Positions 1 through 8,420 of a DNA stretch of 64,000 nt are shown one piece after another. Origin of the DNA: an uncultured Clostridia bacterium. GTDB taxonomy: Bacteria > Bacillota > Clostridia > Christensenellales > Aristaeellaceae. Where the stretch lies: positions 248,001 to 312,000 of the forward strand of contig CAKTWP010000001.1 in assembly GCA_934630705.1 (NCBI GenBank), read 5' to 3'. Position 1 is the first letter of the stretch; each line of letters opens with the position of its first letter. Below the pieces are notes generated by a model, which searched no databases, was not told the DNA's origin, and saw only the letters and a program-made list of their open reading frames with translations. Made by a program: the position numbers and the translations under genes.

Positions 1-148
1 TCGCCACGACTTCAGCTTCGAGGTGCGGCGGATGCTGCAGCCCGGCGTGCCCGATGAAGTGAAGAATTCGCTGTGGCGGCATCTGAAGGTGGTAGGCGAA
101 TTTCTGATTGCCCAGTACGACGCTGCCTGTAAGGGAGAAATCAAATGA
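1..148 (+). CDS. C-terminal end of an unidentified protein (partial)
   Basis: A reading frame open from the window edge ends in TGA at 146-148 and overlaps the murQ start by four bases (ATGA), as expected for translationally coupled genes. The visible 48 residues are charged, with a helical look (FSFEVRRML and LWRHLKVVGEFLIAQYDAA). I do not recognise the family. Its position directly before murQ suggests a role in cell-wall sugar recycling or the regulation of it, but that is inference from context only. Confidence 0.7.
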   Translation, partial: RHDFSFEVRRMLQPGVPDEVKNSLWRHLKVVGEFLIAQYDAACKGEIK

Positions 149-1065
149 GCAATTTATCCGAAACCCTATCCGGCCTGTCTACGGAACAGCTGAACGCCGC
201 CACGGATCGGATCGATACCCTGAGTTCCCTGGAAATTGTCACGCTGATGAACCAGCAGGATGCGCAGATTGCCGCCGCCGTGCAGCAGGCGCTGCCCCAG
301 ATTGCCAGGGCGGTGGACGGCATCACGGCCCGCATGGCCCGGGGCGGCCGGCTCTTTTACATCGGCGCGGGCACCAGCGGCCGGCTTGGCGTGCTGGACG
401 CCTCTGAATGCCCGCCCACGTTTAATGTGGATTCCGGGCTGGTGGTGGGCCTGATTGCCGGAGGCGACCGGGCGCTGCGCTTTTCCTCCGAATCCGCAGA
501 GGACTGCCCCGAAAACGGCGGCCGGGATCTGGCGGAGCATCAGTTTGGCGAGCAGGATACGCTGGTGGCCATCAGCGCCAGCGGCTATGCGCCCTATTGC
601 GTGGGCGCACTGGAATATGCTAAAAAAGCGGGCGCGCTGTGCGTGGCCCTGAGCTGCAATTCGAACGCCCCCTTTTCCGCACTGGCGGATATCGCCATTG
701 AAGTGCCTACGGGCCCCGAAGTGCTCTCCGGCTCCACGCGCCTCAAGGCCGGCACCGCCACCAAAATGGTGCTGAATATGCTCTCCACCGCCACCATGAT
801 CCAGCGGGGCAAGGCCTATCGGAACATGATGGTGGACGTGCGGGCCACCAATGCCAAGCTGCAGGAGCGGGCCATCCGCCTGACCATGAGCGCCACCGGC
901 GCACCCCGGGAGCGGGCGGAAAAGGTGCTGCGGGATGCAGGCGGCAGCGTAAAAACCGCCATTGTGATGGAAAAGTGCGGTCTGAGCCGTCAGGAAGCCT
1001 TGGACGCGCTCAATGCCCATCAGGGCTTTATCCGCCGGGTGCTGGCGGCCTATCATCAGGAATAA
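145..1065 (+). CDS. murQ: N-acetylmuramic acid 6-phosphate etherase
   Basis: MurQ cleaves the D-lactyl ether of MurNAc-6-phosphate, giving GlcNAc-6-phosphate and lactate, in cytoplasmic recycling of peptidoglycan. The 306-residue protein has the family's usual length. It is a single SIS-domain protein with the hallmark GAGTSGRLGVLDASECPPT at residues 74-92. Glu88 and Glu119 sit where the catalytic glutamates of characterised MurQ lie. The C-terminal helical part (GLSRQEALDAL, then HQGFIRRVL) is also typical. The start overlaps the upstream stop (ATGA), so it is probably co-transcribed with the partial gene before it. No MurNAc transporter is visible in the window. Confidence 0.97.
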   Translation: MSNLSETLSGLSTEQLNAATDRIDTLSSLEIVTLMNQQDAQIAAAVQQALPQIARAVDGITARMARGGRLFYIGAGTSGRLGVLDASECPPTFNVDSGLVVGLIAGGDRALRFSSESAEDCPENGGRDLAEHQFGEQDTLVAISASGYAPYCVGALEYAKKAGALCVALSCNSNAPFSALADIAIEVPTGPEVLSGSTRLKAGTATKMVLNMLSTATMIQRGKAYRNMMVDVRATNAKLQERAIRLTMSATGAPRERAEKVLRDAGGSVKTAIVMEKCGLSRQEALDALNAHQGFIRRVLAAYHQE

Positions 1066-1080
1066 TCCCTCCATACAGCG

Positions 1081-1129
1081 GCAACAGGCGCAGTTCGCTC
1101 TTCGCGTATACGCCTGCTTTTTTATTTTC
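1081..1129 (+). terminator. Probable intrinsic terminator after murQ
   Basis: CAGGCG at 1085-1090 pairs with CGCCTG at 1111-1116 across a 20-base loop that can itself fold, and a T-rich run follows (1118-1128). It lies 20 bases after the murQ stop and before the sigma-factor gene. Confidence 0.6.
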
Positions 1130-1168
1130 CGCCTATCCATCGGCGTTCTTTCCGCGTCTATAGAAATG

Positions 1169-1180
1169 TAATCATGATTA
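1169..1180. promoter_or_regulatory. Perfect 12-bp palindrome before the sigma-factor gene
   Basis: TAATCATGATTA lies immediately upstream of the AAGGAG ribosome site (1183-1188) of the ECF sigma gene. A perfect AT-rich palindrome in a GC-rich context is operator-like. No binding protein can be assigned. Confidence 0.35.
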
Positions 1181-1201
1181 TGAAGGAGCAGACCACGCCT
1201 T

Positions 1202-1678
1202 ATGGATGAACTGTCTTTCAACGCGGCCGTTCGCGATGCGGAAAAACGCATGTATGCCGTAGCACGATCCATGCTGCGATCGGACGCGGACTGTGCCGAC
1301 GCCATGCAAAGCGCAGTGTTCGCCGCCTGGCGGCATTTGCCCGCCCTGCGGGATGAAAGCCGCTTTCAGCCCTGGCTGATGCGGATTCTGGTGAACGCCT
1401 GCCGGGATATCCAGCGCGGTTATCAGCGGCGCGGCCCGGAAACGTCTCTGGACGATTCCCTTCCCCTGCCCGCCGGAGACGGCCCCGATCCGGAGCTGCG
1501 GCTGGCCCTTGCCGCGCTGCCGGAGAAATACCGGGCTCCCGTGGTGCTGCGGCATCTGGGCGGATTGCCCATCAGTGAAATCGCCCGTGCCCTGCGCCTG
1601 CCGCCCACTACCGTGAAATGGCGCATCCACGAGGGGCTGAAACGCCTGCGCAAGCAGATGGAGGAAGAATGCATATGA
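1202..1678 (+). CDS. ECF-type RNA polymerase sigma factor
   Basis: A 158-residue sigma-70 family protein of extracytoplasmic-function size. Region 2 spans about residues 10-70 (YAVARSMLRSDADCADAMQ, then AWRHLPALRDESRFQPWLMRI). Region 4 is at about 100-150 (LPEKYRAPVVLRHLGGLPIS, then EIARALRLPPTTVKWRIHEG), with the helix-turn-helix clear. An AAGGAG site lies upstream of the ATG. The stop overlaps the next start (ATGA at 1675-1678), so sigma and its membrane partner are coupled. This fits an ECF sigma/anti-sigma pair responding to an envelope signal; the regulon is unknown. Confidence 0.93.
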   Translation: MDELSFNAAVRDAEKRMYAVARSMLRSDADCADAMQSAVFAAWRHLPALRDESRFQPWLMRILVNACRDIQRGYQRRGPETSLDDSLPLPAGDGPDPELRLALAALPEKYRAPVVLRHLGGLPISEIARALRLPPTTVKWRIHEGLKRLRKQMEEECI

Positions 1679-3048
1679 AAGACAGGCATTGGGAAACCGC
1701 CCTTCCCGCCGTGCCGCCTCTGGTGCACGCCCGGCTGGAGCGGGCCTTGGAGGAGAAAACAAATATGAAGCAAACCACGAAAAAAGTCCTGCGGCCCCTG
1801 AACATCATCGCGCTGGCCATGGCTGTGCTGCTGGCGCTTACAGGCGCGGCCTATGCCGTCAGCCAGCTGGGCATTCTGGATTATCTGATCGGCCGGCAAT
1901 CCCCCACCCCCGCCCTGGAGGAAATGGCCCAGTCCATAGCCGCTTCGGAAACCTTCGAGCAGATTCAGCTGACCGTGACCGGCGCAATATATGACGGTGT
2001 TCGGCTGGCGCTGAGCTTTTCCGCGCAAAACCTGAAGCCCGCGCAGCTGGCCATGGTGAATCTGAAGGCTGTGCGCCTGAACGGCGACGACGTGTTCTTC
2101 GGCTTCCAGAGCCTGAGCCAGCAATGGCTGCCCGATGTGTTCGCCTTGGATGAAACGGGGAAGTATTCCCGCAATCCGGTAACGGGCGGCATGCTGTCCG
2201 TGCCGCTGGCGCAGGATTACAGCGGCAGCGTCGCCTGCGAAGTGGATTTCAGCATTTCCCGTCCCGCAAACGGCAAGGTGCTGGTCTGCGATCCGGTGCT
2301 GTGGTATGATTATGAGCGGGCGTTTGCCGATGCGCCGTCCATGATTCCCGATTACCAGGAGCGCCGGGACGCTATCATTCAGTCCGGCCTGACGGTGCTG
2401 GATGCATTCGAGAGCCTGCAGCCCGATCATTATTCTTTCTATCTGGCTCAGGGATACACCCTGCTGGATGCGTCCGGCCAGTTTTTACTGGATGACGACG
2501 CCTGCCAGGCGCTGCTGGCGGACTTTCGCCCGGAGGCCTGGGGAGAACAGGCCAGCTTCAACGAGCCGCCTGATCGTTCCGGACAGATGACGGAGCCACA
2601 GACTTTTACCCTCTCCTTTTCCCTCGATATGGACGCAGCGGAAAGCAAACGCATTGTCTGTGAAGGGGAGGATATCCTGCTGCCCGATTGCCGGGTGCAT
2701 TTCACCCAGGCGGTGCTCTCCCCCCTGTCCACCGTGATTGCCTATGAGATCATGCCAAACGACCCAACGCAGGCAGCGGCGCAGACCCTTGCCCGGCGAT
2801 ATGGCATGGTTTCCCTGACGGACGAAGAAGGGAAGCCGCTGAATTTTTACAATATGGAGGAGGAGACCAACTGGGGGCTGAACAGCGAAACCGGGCCGCT
2901 GTTCGTGGAGATGATGCTGCCCGGCCTGCAGACGATTCCCCAGGAGATTCATTTCCGCTTTGACGAAAGCGATGCGGACGCAGATCCGGAAACCCTTTCC
3001 TGGCGCAAAGCCTTTGAAGAAAACGTGGTGCTGCGCGTGAATCCGTAA
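1675..3048 (+). CDS. DUF4179-like membrane protein, probable anti-sigma partner
   Basis: A 457-residue protein with a cytoplasmic N-terminus of about 40 residues, one membrane segment near 43-65 (IIALAMAVLLALTGAAYAVS) and a large extracellular part. The start at 1675 is chosen because it overlaps the sigma stop by ATGA; an in-frame upstream ATG would intrude into the sigma gene. The layout matches DUF4179-type proteins encoded with ECF sigma factors in clostridia. By analogy the short N-terminus would bind the sigma factor and the outer domain would sense a signal. No enzymatic motif is visible. Function is inferred from context. Confidence 0.8.
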   Translation: MKDRHWETALPAVPPLVHARLERALEEKTNMKQTTKKVLRPLNIIALAMAVLLALTGAAYAVSQLGILDYLIGRQSPTPALEEMAQSIAASETFEQIQLTVTGAIYDGVRLALSFSAQNLKPAQLAMVNLKAVRLNGDDVFFGFQSLSQQWLPDVFALDETGKYSRNPVTGGMLSVPLAQDYSGSVACEVDFSISRPANGKVLVCDPVLWYDYERAFADAPSMIPDYQERRDAIIQSGLTVLDAFESLQPDHYSFYLAQGYTLLDASGQFLLDDDACQALLADFRPEAWGEQASFNEPPDRSGQMTEPQTFTLSFSLDMDAAESKRIVCEGEDILLPDCRVHFTQAVLSPLSTVIAYEIMPNDPTQAAAQTLARRYGMVSLTDEEGKPLNFYNMEEETNWGLNSETGPLFVEMMLPGLQTIPQEIHFRFDESDADADPETLSWRKAFEENVVLRVNP

Positions 3049-3100
3049 TCGCGAAAAGCGAAGGAATGGCGAGGGCTTTCTTCCAGAAAATCCGCACCTG

Positions 3101-3152
3101 AAAAAACGCTCCGGCGCTGCGGGCCACTTCACTCGCAGGCTGGAGCGTTTCC
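3101..3152. terminator. Bidirectional terminator between convergent genes
   Basis: AAACGCTCC (3104-3112) pairs perfectly with GGAGCGTTT (3142-3150). An A-run precedes and a T-run follows, so it can stop transcription from both the DUF4179-like gene and the opposing secreted-protein gene. Confidence 0.7.
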
Positions 3153-3177
3153 TTATATCATTTATGGAACCGCCGGC

Positions 3178-3678
3178 TTATTCAGCAGCCGCCAAGCTGC
3201 CGAAGATTTCCACGGGGATGTTGCCCAGCGCATCCCCGGCTTCCTTGGTCAGGGAATTGAAGCCGAAGGCCAGCACGGTTTCATCGTCCAGGAAGGTATA
3301 CATGGCGGCGGCCAAATCGCTGGCATTGTACAGCAGGCAATACATGTCGTTCACGGTCACTTCGGCCAGCATGTCGTCGGTGCAGCCGGCATCCGCCAGG
3401 CTCTGGAGCAGGGTATCATAATCCATGGCCGCGGTCTGCACGGTGATGCTCACGGAGCCATCCGGGGTGAGCGCATACAGCAGCACGCCTTCGGGCGCTT
3501 CCTGAACCTGCCAATCCGCCGGAATCTGCAGCACCAGGCCGGTTTCGCCCAGCGCCACAACCTGCGCTTCAAAGGAAACTTCCGCTTCCACAGCAGGAAT
3601 TTCCGCTTCTTCGGCCACCGCGGCCGCAGCACCCAGGCACAGAACCAGCGCCAGCACCAGAGCAAAGAACTTTTTCAT
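3178..3678 (-). CDS. Small secreted protein of unknown function
   Basis: A 166-residue protein with a classic Sec signal peptide (MKKFFALVLALVLCLGAAAA, cleavage near VAEEAEIP) and no lipobox cysteine. The mature part is acidic, about 140 residues, with alternating strand-like stretches (LVLQIPADWQVQEAPEGVLL). I do not recognise a family. It is convergent with the sigma operon and has its own near-consensus promoter, so it is probably a monocistronic exported protein. Confidence 0.8.
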   Translation of the reverse strand: MKKFFALVLALVLCLGAAAAVAEEAEIPAVEAEVSFEAQVVALGETGLVLQIPADWQVQEAPEGVLLYALTPDGSVSITVQTAAMDYDTLLQSLADAGCTDDMLAEVTVNDMYCLLYNASDLAAAMYTFLDDETVLAFGFNSLTKEAGDALGNIPVEIFGSLAAAE

Positions 3679-3733
3679 GGGTCAATTTCCATCCTTTCAT
3701 CTTCGGCTTGTTTATAAAAAGCCAGATATGAGA

Positions 3734-3762
3734 ATTTTATGCAAAATCGCCCGATCTGTCAA
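3734..3762 (-). promoter_or_regulatory. Sigma-A-type promoter of the small secreted protein
   Basis: On the reverse strand a perfect -35 TTGACA (3757-3762) is followed after 17 bases by TAAAAT (3734-3739). It lies 56 bases upstream of the start codon at 3678. This is one of the best promoter matches in the window. Confidence 0.8.
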
Positions 3763-3953
3763 GCATTATTTCTCTCCCTTCCAGCTGCAGGAGCAATGTC
3801 CTTTTTCTATATTATAAGCTTCCAGCGAAGGAAAATAGCGCGGCTTGCTTCCATAAAACGCCGCGAAAATATCGTTTCCGTCCAAATCTCCTTTCAGCAA
3901 GGCTGGCGAATCAGCCTGCAGGGCCGCGGCCTGGGGGACCGGACGCTATGGCG

Positions 3954-4802
3954 TCATGCTTTTTTCTCCGCCTGCTTCCGCAGCAGCCTGGCGGCCTGCG
4001 CCATATAGGCCGCATACGTCTCCCGCAGTGCCCGCGGACGCTTATTGGCGTTCACCTCCAGGTTAATCGCCCCTGTAAAGCCCACCGCCCGCAATGCCGC
4101 CGTTACGCCCTGCCAATCCACCGTACCCAGAAACGGGGCCAGATGCACATCGTCCTCGGCGAAATTGTCGTTCACATGCAGCATTTTCAGGCGCGGCGCG
4201 ATCCTTTTAATCGACGGCTCCTGCGCCTGACCGGAAATATGCCCATGCCCGGTATCCCAGCAAACGCCAATATCCAGGGCTTCCGCCAGATCCCACACCT
4301 CGTCCACCTTCGTGGCATAGCGCACAAGCGGCGAGCTTTTCCCCGCTCCGCGCATATTCTCCAGCGCCAGCACAAGGCCGCCCTGCTTCGCATATTCACA
4401 GTAGGGCGCAAGAAACGCCAGCGCTTTCTCCCGCGCGGCGGCCGGATCATACCCAGACGTCATGGCTGTGCAGGGATGCACGGCCGCGCATTCCACGCCG
4501 AAACGGCAGGCAAGCTCCATCGCCCGGCAGCTGGCCTCGAAAAAGTCCGGCCATTTTCCGGGATCCCTGGGATAATCAAAGGGCAAATGGGCGTAGCGCA
4601 GGGCGATCCCCGCATCCTGCGCCTGGCGCTGGCGCTCCAGCGCAGCCTGTTCCCAGCCGTCCGCCAGCAGCGCGGCGGCGCTGAAGCTGTAATCCATCTG
4701 CGAAAAGCCCGCACGGGCAGCCAGCGCCGCCCCCTCCGCAAAAGGAATGGCCTCGCCGTCCAAGGCACGGCTGCTGATCTCCGACGTAACGCAAAGCTCC
4801 AT
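3954..4802 (-). CDS. Xylose-isomerase-like TIM-barrel sugar epimerase/isomerase
   Basis: A 282-residue AP-endonuclease-2/xylose-isomerase-like TIM barrel, a fold used by cytoplasmic sugar and sugar-acid isomerases or epimerases. Probable metal ligands are Glu148 (LALENM), Asp183 and His186 (CWDTGHGH), His209 (LHVND), His220 and Glu249 (NLEVN). The start at 4802 follows AAAGGAGCAGGA; the open frame extends further upstream but without supporting features. It is the last gene of an apparent operon after a metallo-beta-lactamase-fold protein and a second TIM barrel, behind a sugar ABC transporter. The substrate is unknown. Confidence 0.85.
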   Translation of the reverse strand: MELCVTSEISSRALDGEAIPFAEGAALAARAGFSQMDYSFSAAALLADGWEQAALERQRQAQDAGIALRYAHLPFDYPRDPGKWPDFFEASCRAMELACRFGVECAAVHPCTAMTSGYDPAAAREKALAFLAPYCEYAKQGGLVLALENMRGAGKSSPLVRYATKVDEVWDLAEALDIGVCWDTGHGHISGQAQEPSIKRIAPRLKMLHVNDNFAEDDVHLAPFLGTVDWQGVTAALRAVGFTGAINLEVNANKRPRALRETYAAYMAQAARLLRKQAEKKA

Positions 4803-4825
4803 GTTCCTGCTCCTTTCCCGGCCGC

Positions 4826-5659
4826 TCAAAGCCGCTGCTCCCGGCCAATGACCGGAATCGCCGTACGGACGCCGGGCTGCCTGGCCCGCAATCCCCTGGC
4901 CGCCGCCATTGCGTGGCGCTGTGTCCACACCTCCTCCGGCTTGCGGCTGTAATCGTTCAAATGGGTGAAATACACATCTTTGGCCTGCGCTTTGGCCAGA
5001 TAATCGCAGTAGTTCTCCAGGAAGGTTTCCGAAAGCGGCAGCGCGGCACGGCTGCGGCCCAGCCATACATGGGCGAACAGCGCGTCCGCGCCAACACAAT
5101 CCGGCTGCGGCCGGGCGCGATAATCCCGCACGTCGCCTGGAAAAAACAGCAGCCGCTCCTGCGTCTGCACCGCATATGCGCAGGCAGGCACGCCGTGTTC
5201 CCCGCCGTCATCGTAATGATGCCCTGAAAGAACGCAGATACGGCAGCCGTCCAGCGAAAGGGTTTCCCCCACGCGGACAAACTGCGTCCGAGCGCCCGCC
5301 TGCAGCGCCTTCTCCCGAAGCTCCGGCGGCATGAAATCCGGCAGGATCCAGCGCGTATCGTTTCCGGCCAGCTGCTCGCAAAGCCGGGGCGAAAAATGAT
5401 CGCCATGGAAATGGGTGGTCAGCACAAAGGAAAGCGGCGCCAGATCAGCGGCGCACCGCGGCGCTATTTCCTCCAGCATCGCGCCGGTACGCAACGTCAG
5501 ATCCACGCCCCATCGCACGTTCGCAGTGCGGAAAAGGTAGCTGGCGTGGGAGATGAGCCAGAACGCATCCGCCCCCTCCGCCTGCCATTCCCGGATCAGA
5601 CGCGGCCATGCCTGCGCAAATCGCGCCTCATAGGCGCGGCAGCATGCCTCCAGATTCAT
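4826..5659 (-). CDS. Metallo-beta-lactamase-fold hydrolase
   Basis: A 277-residue MBL-fold protein with the zinc motif HFHGDH at residues 83-88, a downstream GHHYDD, PGDVRDY with a candidate bridging aspartate, and FTHLND near the C-terminus. The start at 5659 gives an ATGA overlap with the preceding TIM-barrel gene and an AAGGAG site at good spacing; the GTG three codons earlier sits almost on that site. By analogy with UlaG-like enzymes it may open a sugar lactone or hydrolyse a phosphorylated intermediate, but the reaction is not known. It lies between two TIM-barrel genes in the sugar operon. Confidence 0.85.
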   Translation of the reverse strand: MNLEACCRAYEARFAQAWPRLIREWQAEGADAFWLISHASYLFRTANVRWGVDLTLRTGAMLEEIAPRCAADLAPLSFVLTTHFHGDHFSPRLCEQLAGNDTRWILPDFMPPELREKALQAGARTQFVRVGETLSLDGCRICVLSGHHYDDGGEHGVPACAYAVQTQERLLFFPGDVRDYRARPQPDCVGADALFAHVWLGRSRAALPLSETFLENYCDYLAKAQAKDVYFTHLNDYSRKPEEVWTQRHAMAAARGLRARQPGVRTAIPVIGREQRL

Positions 5660-6489
5660 TCCAGCCACTCCTTCAGCACGGAAACAGTCTGCTCCATCCC
5701 GGCCCGGGGAGACATGACGCGGATATACCGCTCCGGCTCCAGTTCAATGTTGTAAATGCCCTGGTATCCGGCGGCGCGTAGCGCGGCCAGATAGCTTTTC
5801 ACAGGCTCATTCGTCCGCTGGAGGGGAAAATGGGTATCCAGCTCCGGATGATGGAGGCTGTGAATATGCGTGTGAATCACCTGGCCGAGAATATCCCGCA
5901 CCGGGCAGGTTTCCGCGGGCAGCCCCAGGGTGACGATATTGTAAGCGTAATGCCCCATGTCCCAGCACACGCCCCGGGCCGCCTCCGGGGCGGAGCGGAT
6001 ATTTTGCGCCACCCGCGCGATGCGGTTATGCCCGGCGTCAGGCTTCAGCACCCGCATGTTTTCCAGCGCCAGGCGGCAGCGGCCGTCATATTCATGGAGC
6101 GCAGCGGCCCAATCGGCGTAGCGCGCGGCGGTTTCCCCGTCGTTTTTCAGGGGATGCAAGGTAAAAACCACACGCTCCTGCCCACGCAGCGCCTCGTCGA
6201 TCATCGTGCGCACCCGGGCCGCGTATTCCCTCCCGGCGCGCTCCTCAAAGGCAATATGTACAGACGCCCCCAGCCCCGCCTCATGAACCGCGCGGATAGC
6301 CGCGACTGACTGCGCCACCGGCATATGCTCGCGCACGTTGCGCACCTCAATGCTGCACACGCCCTCCCGCCGCAGATACGCCAGCAGCGCCGCAGCGCCG
6401 CCATATTCCTTCTGTAGCGCCGCCTGGGCCTCGGTTTCCGGTGTGTTGAGCAGCGTGCCAACATGCAGAGAAACCCCTATTTTTTCCAT
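5656..6489 (-). CDS. Second xylose-isomerase-like TIM-barrel protein
   Basis: A 277-residue TIM barrel, related in fold but clearly divergent from the one at 3954-4802. Candidate metal ligands are Glu143 (LALENMR), Asp177 and His180 (VCWDMGH), the His cluster at 206-214 (HTHIHSLHH), His220 and Glu249 (NIELEPERY). It begins six bases after the LplC-type permease stop and overlaps the next gene by ATGA, so it is tightly coupled to the transporter. It is probably an isomerase, epimerase or ketosugar-acid enzyme for the imported sugar. Confidence 0.85.
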   Translation of the reverse strand: MEKIGVSLHVGTLLNTPETEAQAALQKEYGGAAALLAYLRREGVCSIEVRNVREHMPVAQSVAAIRAVHEAGLGASVHIAFEERAGREYAARVRTMIDEALRGQERVVFTLHPLKNDGETAARYADWAAALHEYDGRCRLALENMRVLKPDAGHNRIARVAQNIRSAPEAARGVCWDMGHYAYNIVTLGLPAETCPVRDILGQVIHTHIHSLHHPELDTHFPLQRTNEPVKSYLAALRAAGYQGIYNIELEPERYIRVMSPRAGMEQTVSVLKEWLE

Positions 6490-6495
6490 AGCTCA

Positions 6496-7419
6496 TCATC
6501 CTTTCACAGAGCCAACCATTACGCCCTTTACAAAATACCGCTGCACAAAGGGATAAATCACCAGAATCGGCACCGTTGCCACAACGATGGAGCAGTATTT
6601 GACCACCTTGTAGGCATTATACGTGGAATCCGAGGTGGCGTCAATCAGCTCCTCCGCGTTGCTCATGGTCTGCAAATCGCCAGTAATCAGGATTTCCCGC
6701 AGGATCAGCTGCAGCGGATACTTCCGTCGGTCGTCCAGATAAATCATGGCGCTAAACCAGCTGTTCCAGTGATCCACCGCATAATACATGCCCACCACCG
6801 CAAAGGACGCGACACTCAAGGGCAGGATAATCCGAAACAGGATCGTCACATCCCCGGCGCCATCCAGCATGGCGCATTCCTCCAGCGAGGCGGGAATGCT
6901 CACGAAGGCTGTGCGGAGAATCAGCATGTTGTAGGTGGAAATCGCGCCGCATAACAGCACGGCCCAGCGGGAATTCAGCAGTCCCAGATCCCGCATGTTC
7001 AGAAAGCTGGGCACCATGCCGCCGCTGAAATACATGGTGATCATAATCAGGATGGTCAGCGGCTTTCGGATGATGAGATGCTTGCGGGATAGCACATAAG
7101 CCCCCAGCGAGGAAAGAAACAGGTTGATGGCCGTGCCGCCGAAAACGTAAATGAACGTGTTATAGTAGCCGGTCAGGAAGCTGGGATTTTCAAACACCAG
7201 CTTGTATCCGCCCAGAGAAAAGCCGGCCGGCCGCCAAAGGAAGCCGTGGGCCATGGAAAGGGCGGTGGCGTTGGAGAACGAGGCGAACACCACATACAGC
7301 ATCGGATACAGGCACACAAACGCCAGACAGACCAGAAGGACGTTGTTGCACACGCCAAATATTCTTTCCGGCATGCTCCGACGAATGCGGTTGCTGCGGA
7401 CGGGCTTTGCTGCGATCAT
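6496..7419 (-). CDS. Carbohydrate ABC transporter permease, LplC/YtcP type
   Basis: A 307-residue inner-membrane permease with about six hydrophobic segments, the first near residues 24-48. The binding-protein-dependent permease loop lies at about 178-200 (SLEECAMLDGAGDVTILFR), which contacts the ATPase. The C-terminal FVQRYFVKGVMVGSVKG is a signature of the LplC/YtcP subfamily. It follows the LplB-type permease by 16 bases. No ATPase gene lies nearby, which is usual for this class because a shared MsmX-like ATPase elsewhere energises it. Confidence 0.93.
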   Translation of the reverse strand: MIAAKPVRSNRIRRSMPERIFGVCNNVLLVCLAFVCLYPMLYVVFASFSNATALSMAHGFLWRPAGFSLGGYKLVFENPSFLTGYYNTFIYVFGGTAINLFLSSLGAYVLSRKHLIIRKPLTILIMITMYFSGGMVPSFLNMRDLGLLNSRWAVLLCGAISTYNMLILRTAFVSIPASLEECAMLDGAGDVTILFRIILPLSVASFAVVGMYYAVDHWNSWFSAMIYLDDRRKYPLQLILREILITGDLQTMSNAEELIDATSDSTYNAYKVVKYCSIVVATVPILVIYPFVQRYFVKGVMVGSVKG

Positions 7420-7435
7420 CTTCGGTTTTCCTCCT

Positions 7436-8347
7436 TTACCACAGGCTGGTTTCCGACAGCCGCTTGCTCACAGCGTTGGTAAACACCACCAGCGCCGTGT
7501 TAATCACAGAGTTAAACAGGCCCACAGCCGTTGAAAAGCTGAAGCTGCCCTCCTCCAGGCCGCGACGGTACACATAGGTGGAAATCACGTCGGAGGTCTG
7601 CATATTCAGGCTGTTCTGCAGCAGCAGGATTTTTTCATGGCCGATATTCATAATCGAGCCCATCCGCAGGATGAACAGCACGGTGATGGTGGGCAGGATG
7701 CCCGTAAGCGTAATATGCCAGGCCTGGCGCAGCTTGCCCGCGCCATCGATGGTGGCGGCCTCATAGAGCTGCGGGTCAATGCCGGAAATGGCGGCTATAT
7801 AGATGATGGAATTCCAGCCGATTTGCTTCCAGATGCCCGAGATCACATAAATGGGCACAAACAGCTCCTGCCGGGCCAGAAGGGCGCTGCGGGTTCCGCC
7901 AAAAAGCTCCACGATGTTATTGATAAGCCCGTCGCTGGCGCAAAACTGCTGAATCAGGCCGCAAACGACCACTGTGGAGATGAAATGCGGAATATAGGTG
8001 ATCACCTGCACCCCTTTTTTCAGCGCATTGCAGCGCATTTCGTTCAGCAGCAAGGCCAATACGATGGGCATGGGAAAGCCCCAGAGCAAATTTTGAAAGC
8101 TGATGGCCAGCGTGTTGCCAATCAGCCGCTTCACAAACGCGCCCTTAAAAAACGAGATGAAATGCTTCATCCCCACCCATTTGCTGCCCGCCATGCCCAG
8201 CGCAGGCTTATAATCCATAAAGGCGATCAGTACGCCATACATGGGTTTGTAGCAAAAGATGATATAAAACGCCAGCACGGGCAGCGTCATAAGATAGGCG
8301 ACCTTGTATTGCCTGATATTCTGCCACAGCTTGTTTTTTGCCATCAT
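7436..8347 (-). CDS. Carbohydrate ABC transporter permease, LplB type
   Basis: A 303-residue permease with a first membrane segment near residues 19-38 (VAYLMTLPVLAFYIIFCYKP), FKGAFVKRLIGNTLAIS before the permease core, and the ATPase-contact loop YEAATIDGAGKLRQAWHIT. It ends with VSKRLSETSLW, typical of LplB. The start at 8347 is chosen because AAAGGAGG lies 11 bases upstream; a longer in-frame start would overlap the binding-protein gene. It pairs with the LplC-type permease downstream. Confidence 0.93.
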   Translation of the reverse strand: MMAKNKLWQNIRQYKVAYLMTLPVLAFYIIFCYKPMYGVLIAFMDYKPALGMAGSKWVGMKHFISFFKGAFVKRLIGNTLAISFQNLLWGFPMPIVLALLLNEMRCNALKKGVQVITYIPHFISTVVVCGLIQQFCASDGLINNIVELFGGTRSALLARQELFVPIYVISGIWKQIGWNSIIYIAAISGIDPQLYEAATIDGAGKLRQAWHITLTGILPTITVLFILRMGSIMNIGHEKILLLQNSLNMQTSDVISTYVYRRGLEEGSFSFSTAVGLFNSVINTALVVFTNAVSKRLSETSLW

Positions 8348-8378
8348 GGCCGTATTTTCCTCCTTTTCTGCGCGAAAA

Positions 8379-8402
8379 GGGAGAAGGGACAGCCCTTCTC
8401 CC
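8379..8402. other. Strong intercistronic stem-loop after the binding-protein gene
   Basis: GGGAGAAGGG (8379-8388) pairs perfectly with CCCTTCTCCC (8393-8402) across a four-base loop. It lies between the binding-protein stop and the ribosome site of the permease. Such stem-loops often protect the upstream mRNA and lower permease expression. On the reverse strand a short T-run follows, so partial termination is also possible. Confidence 0.7.
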
Positions 8403-8420
8403 CCCTGCAGGAAGCTCCTC

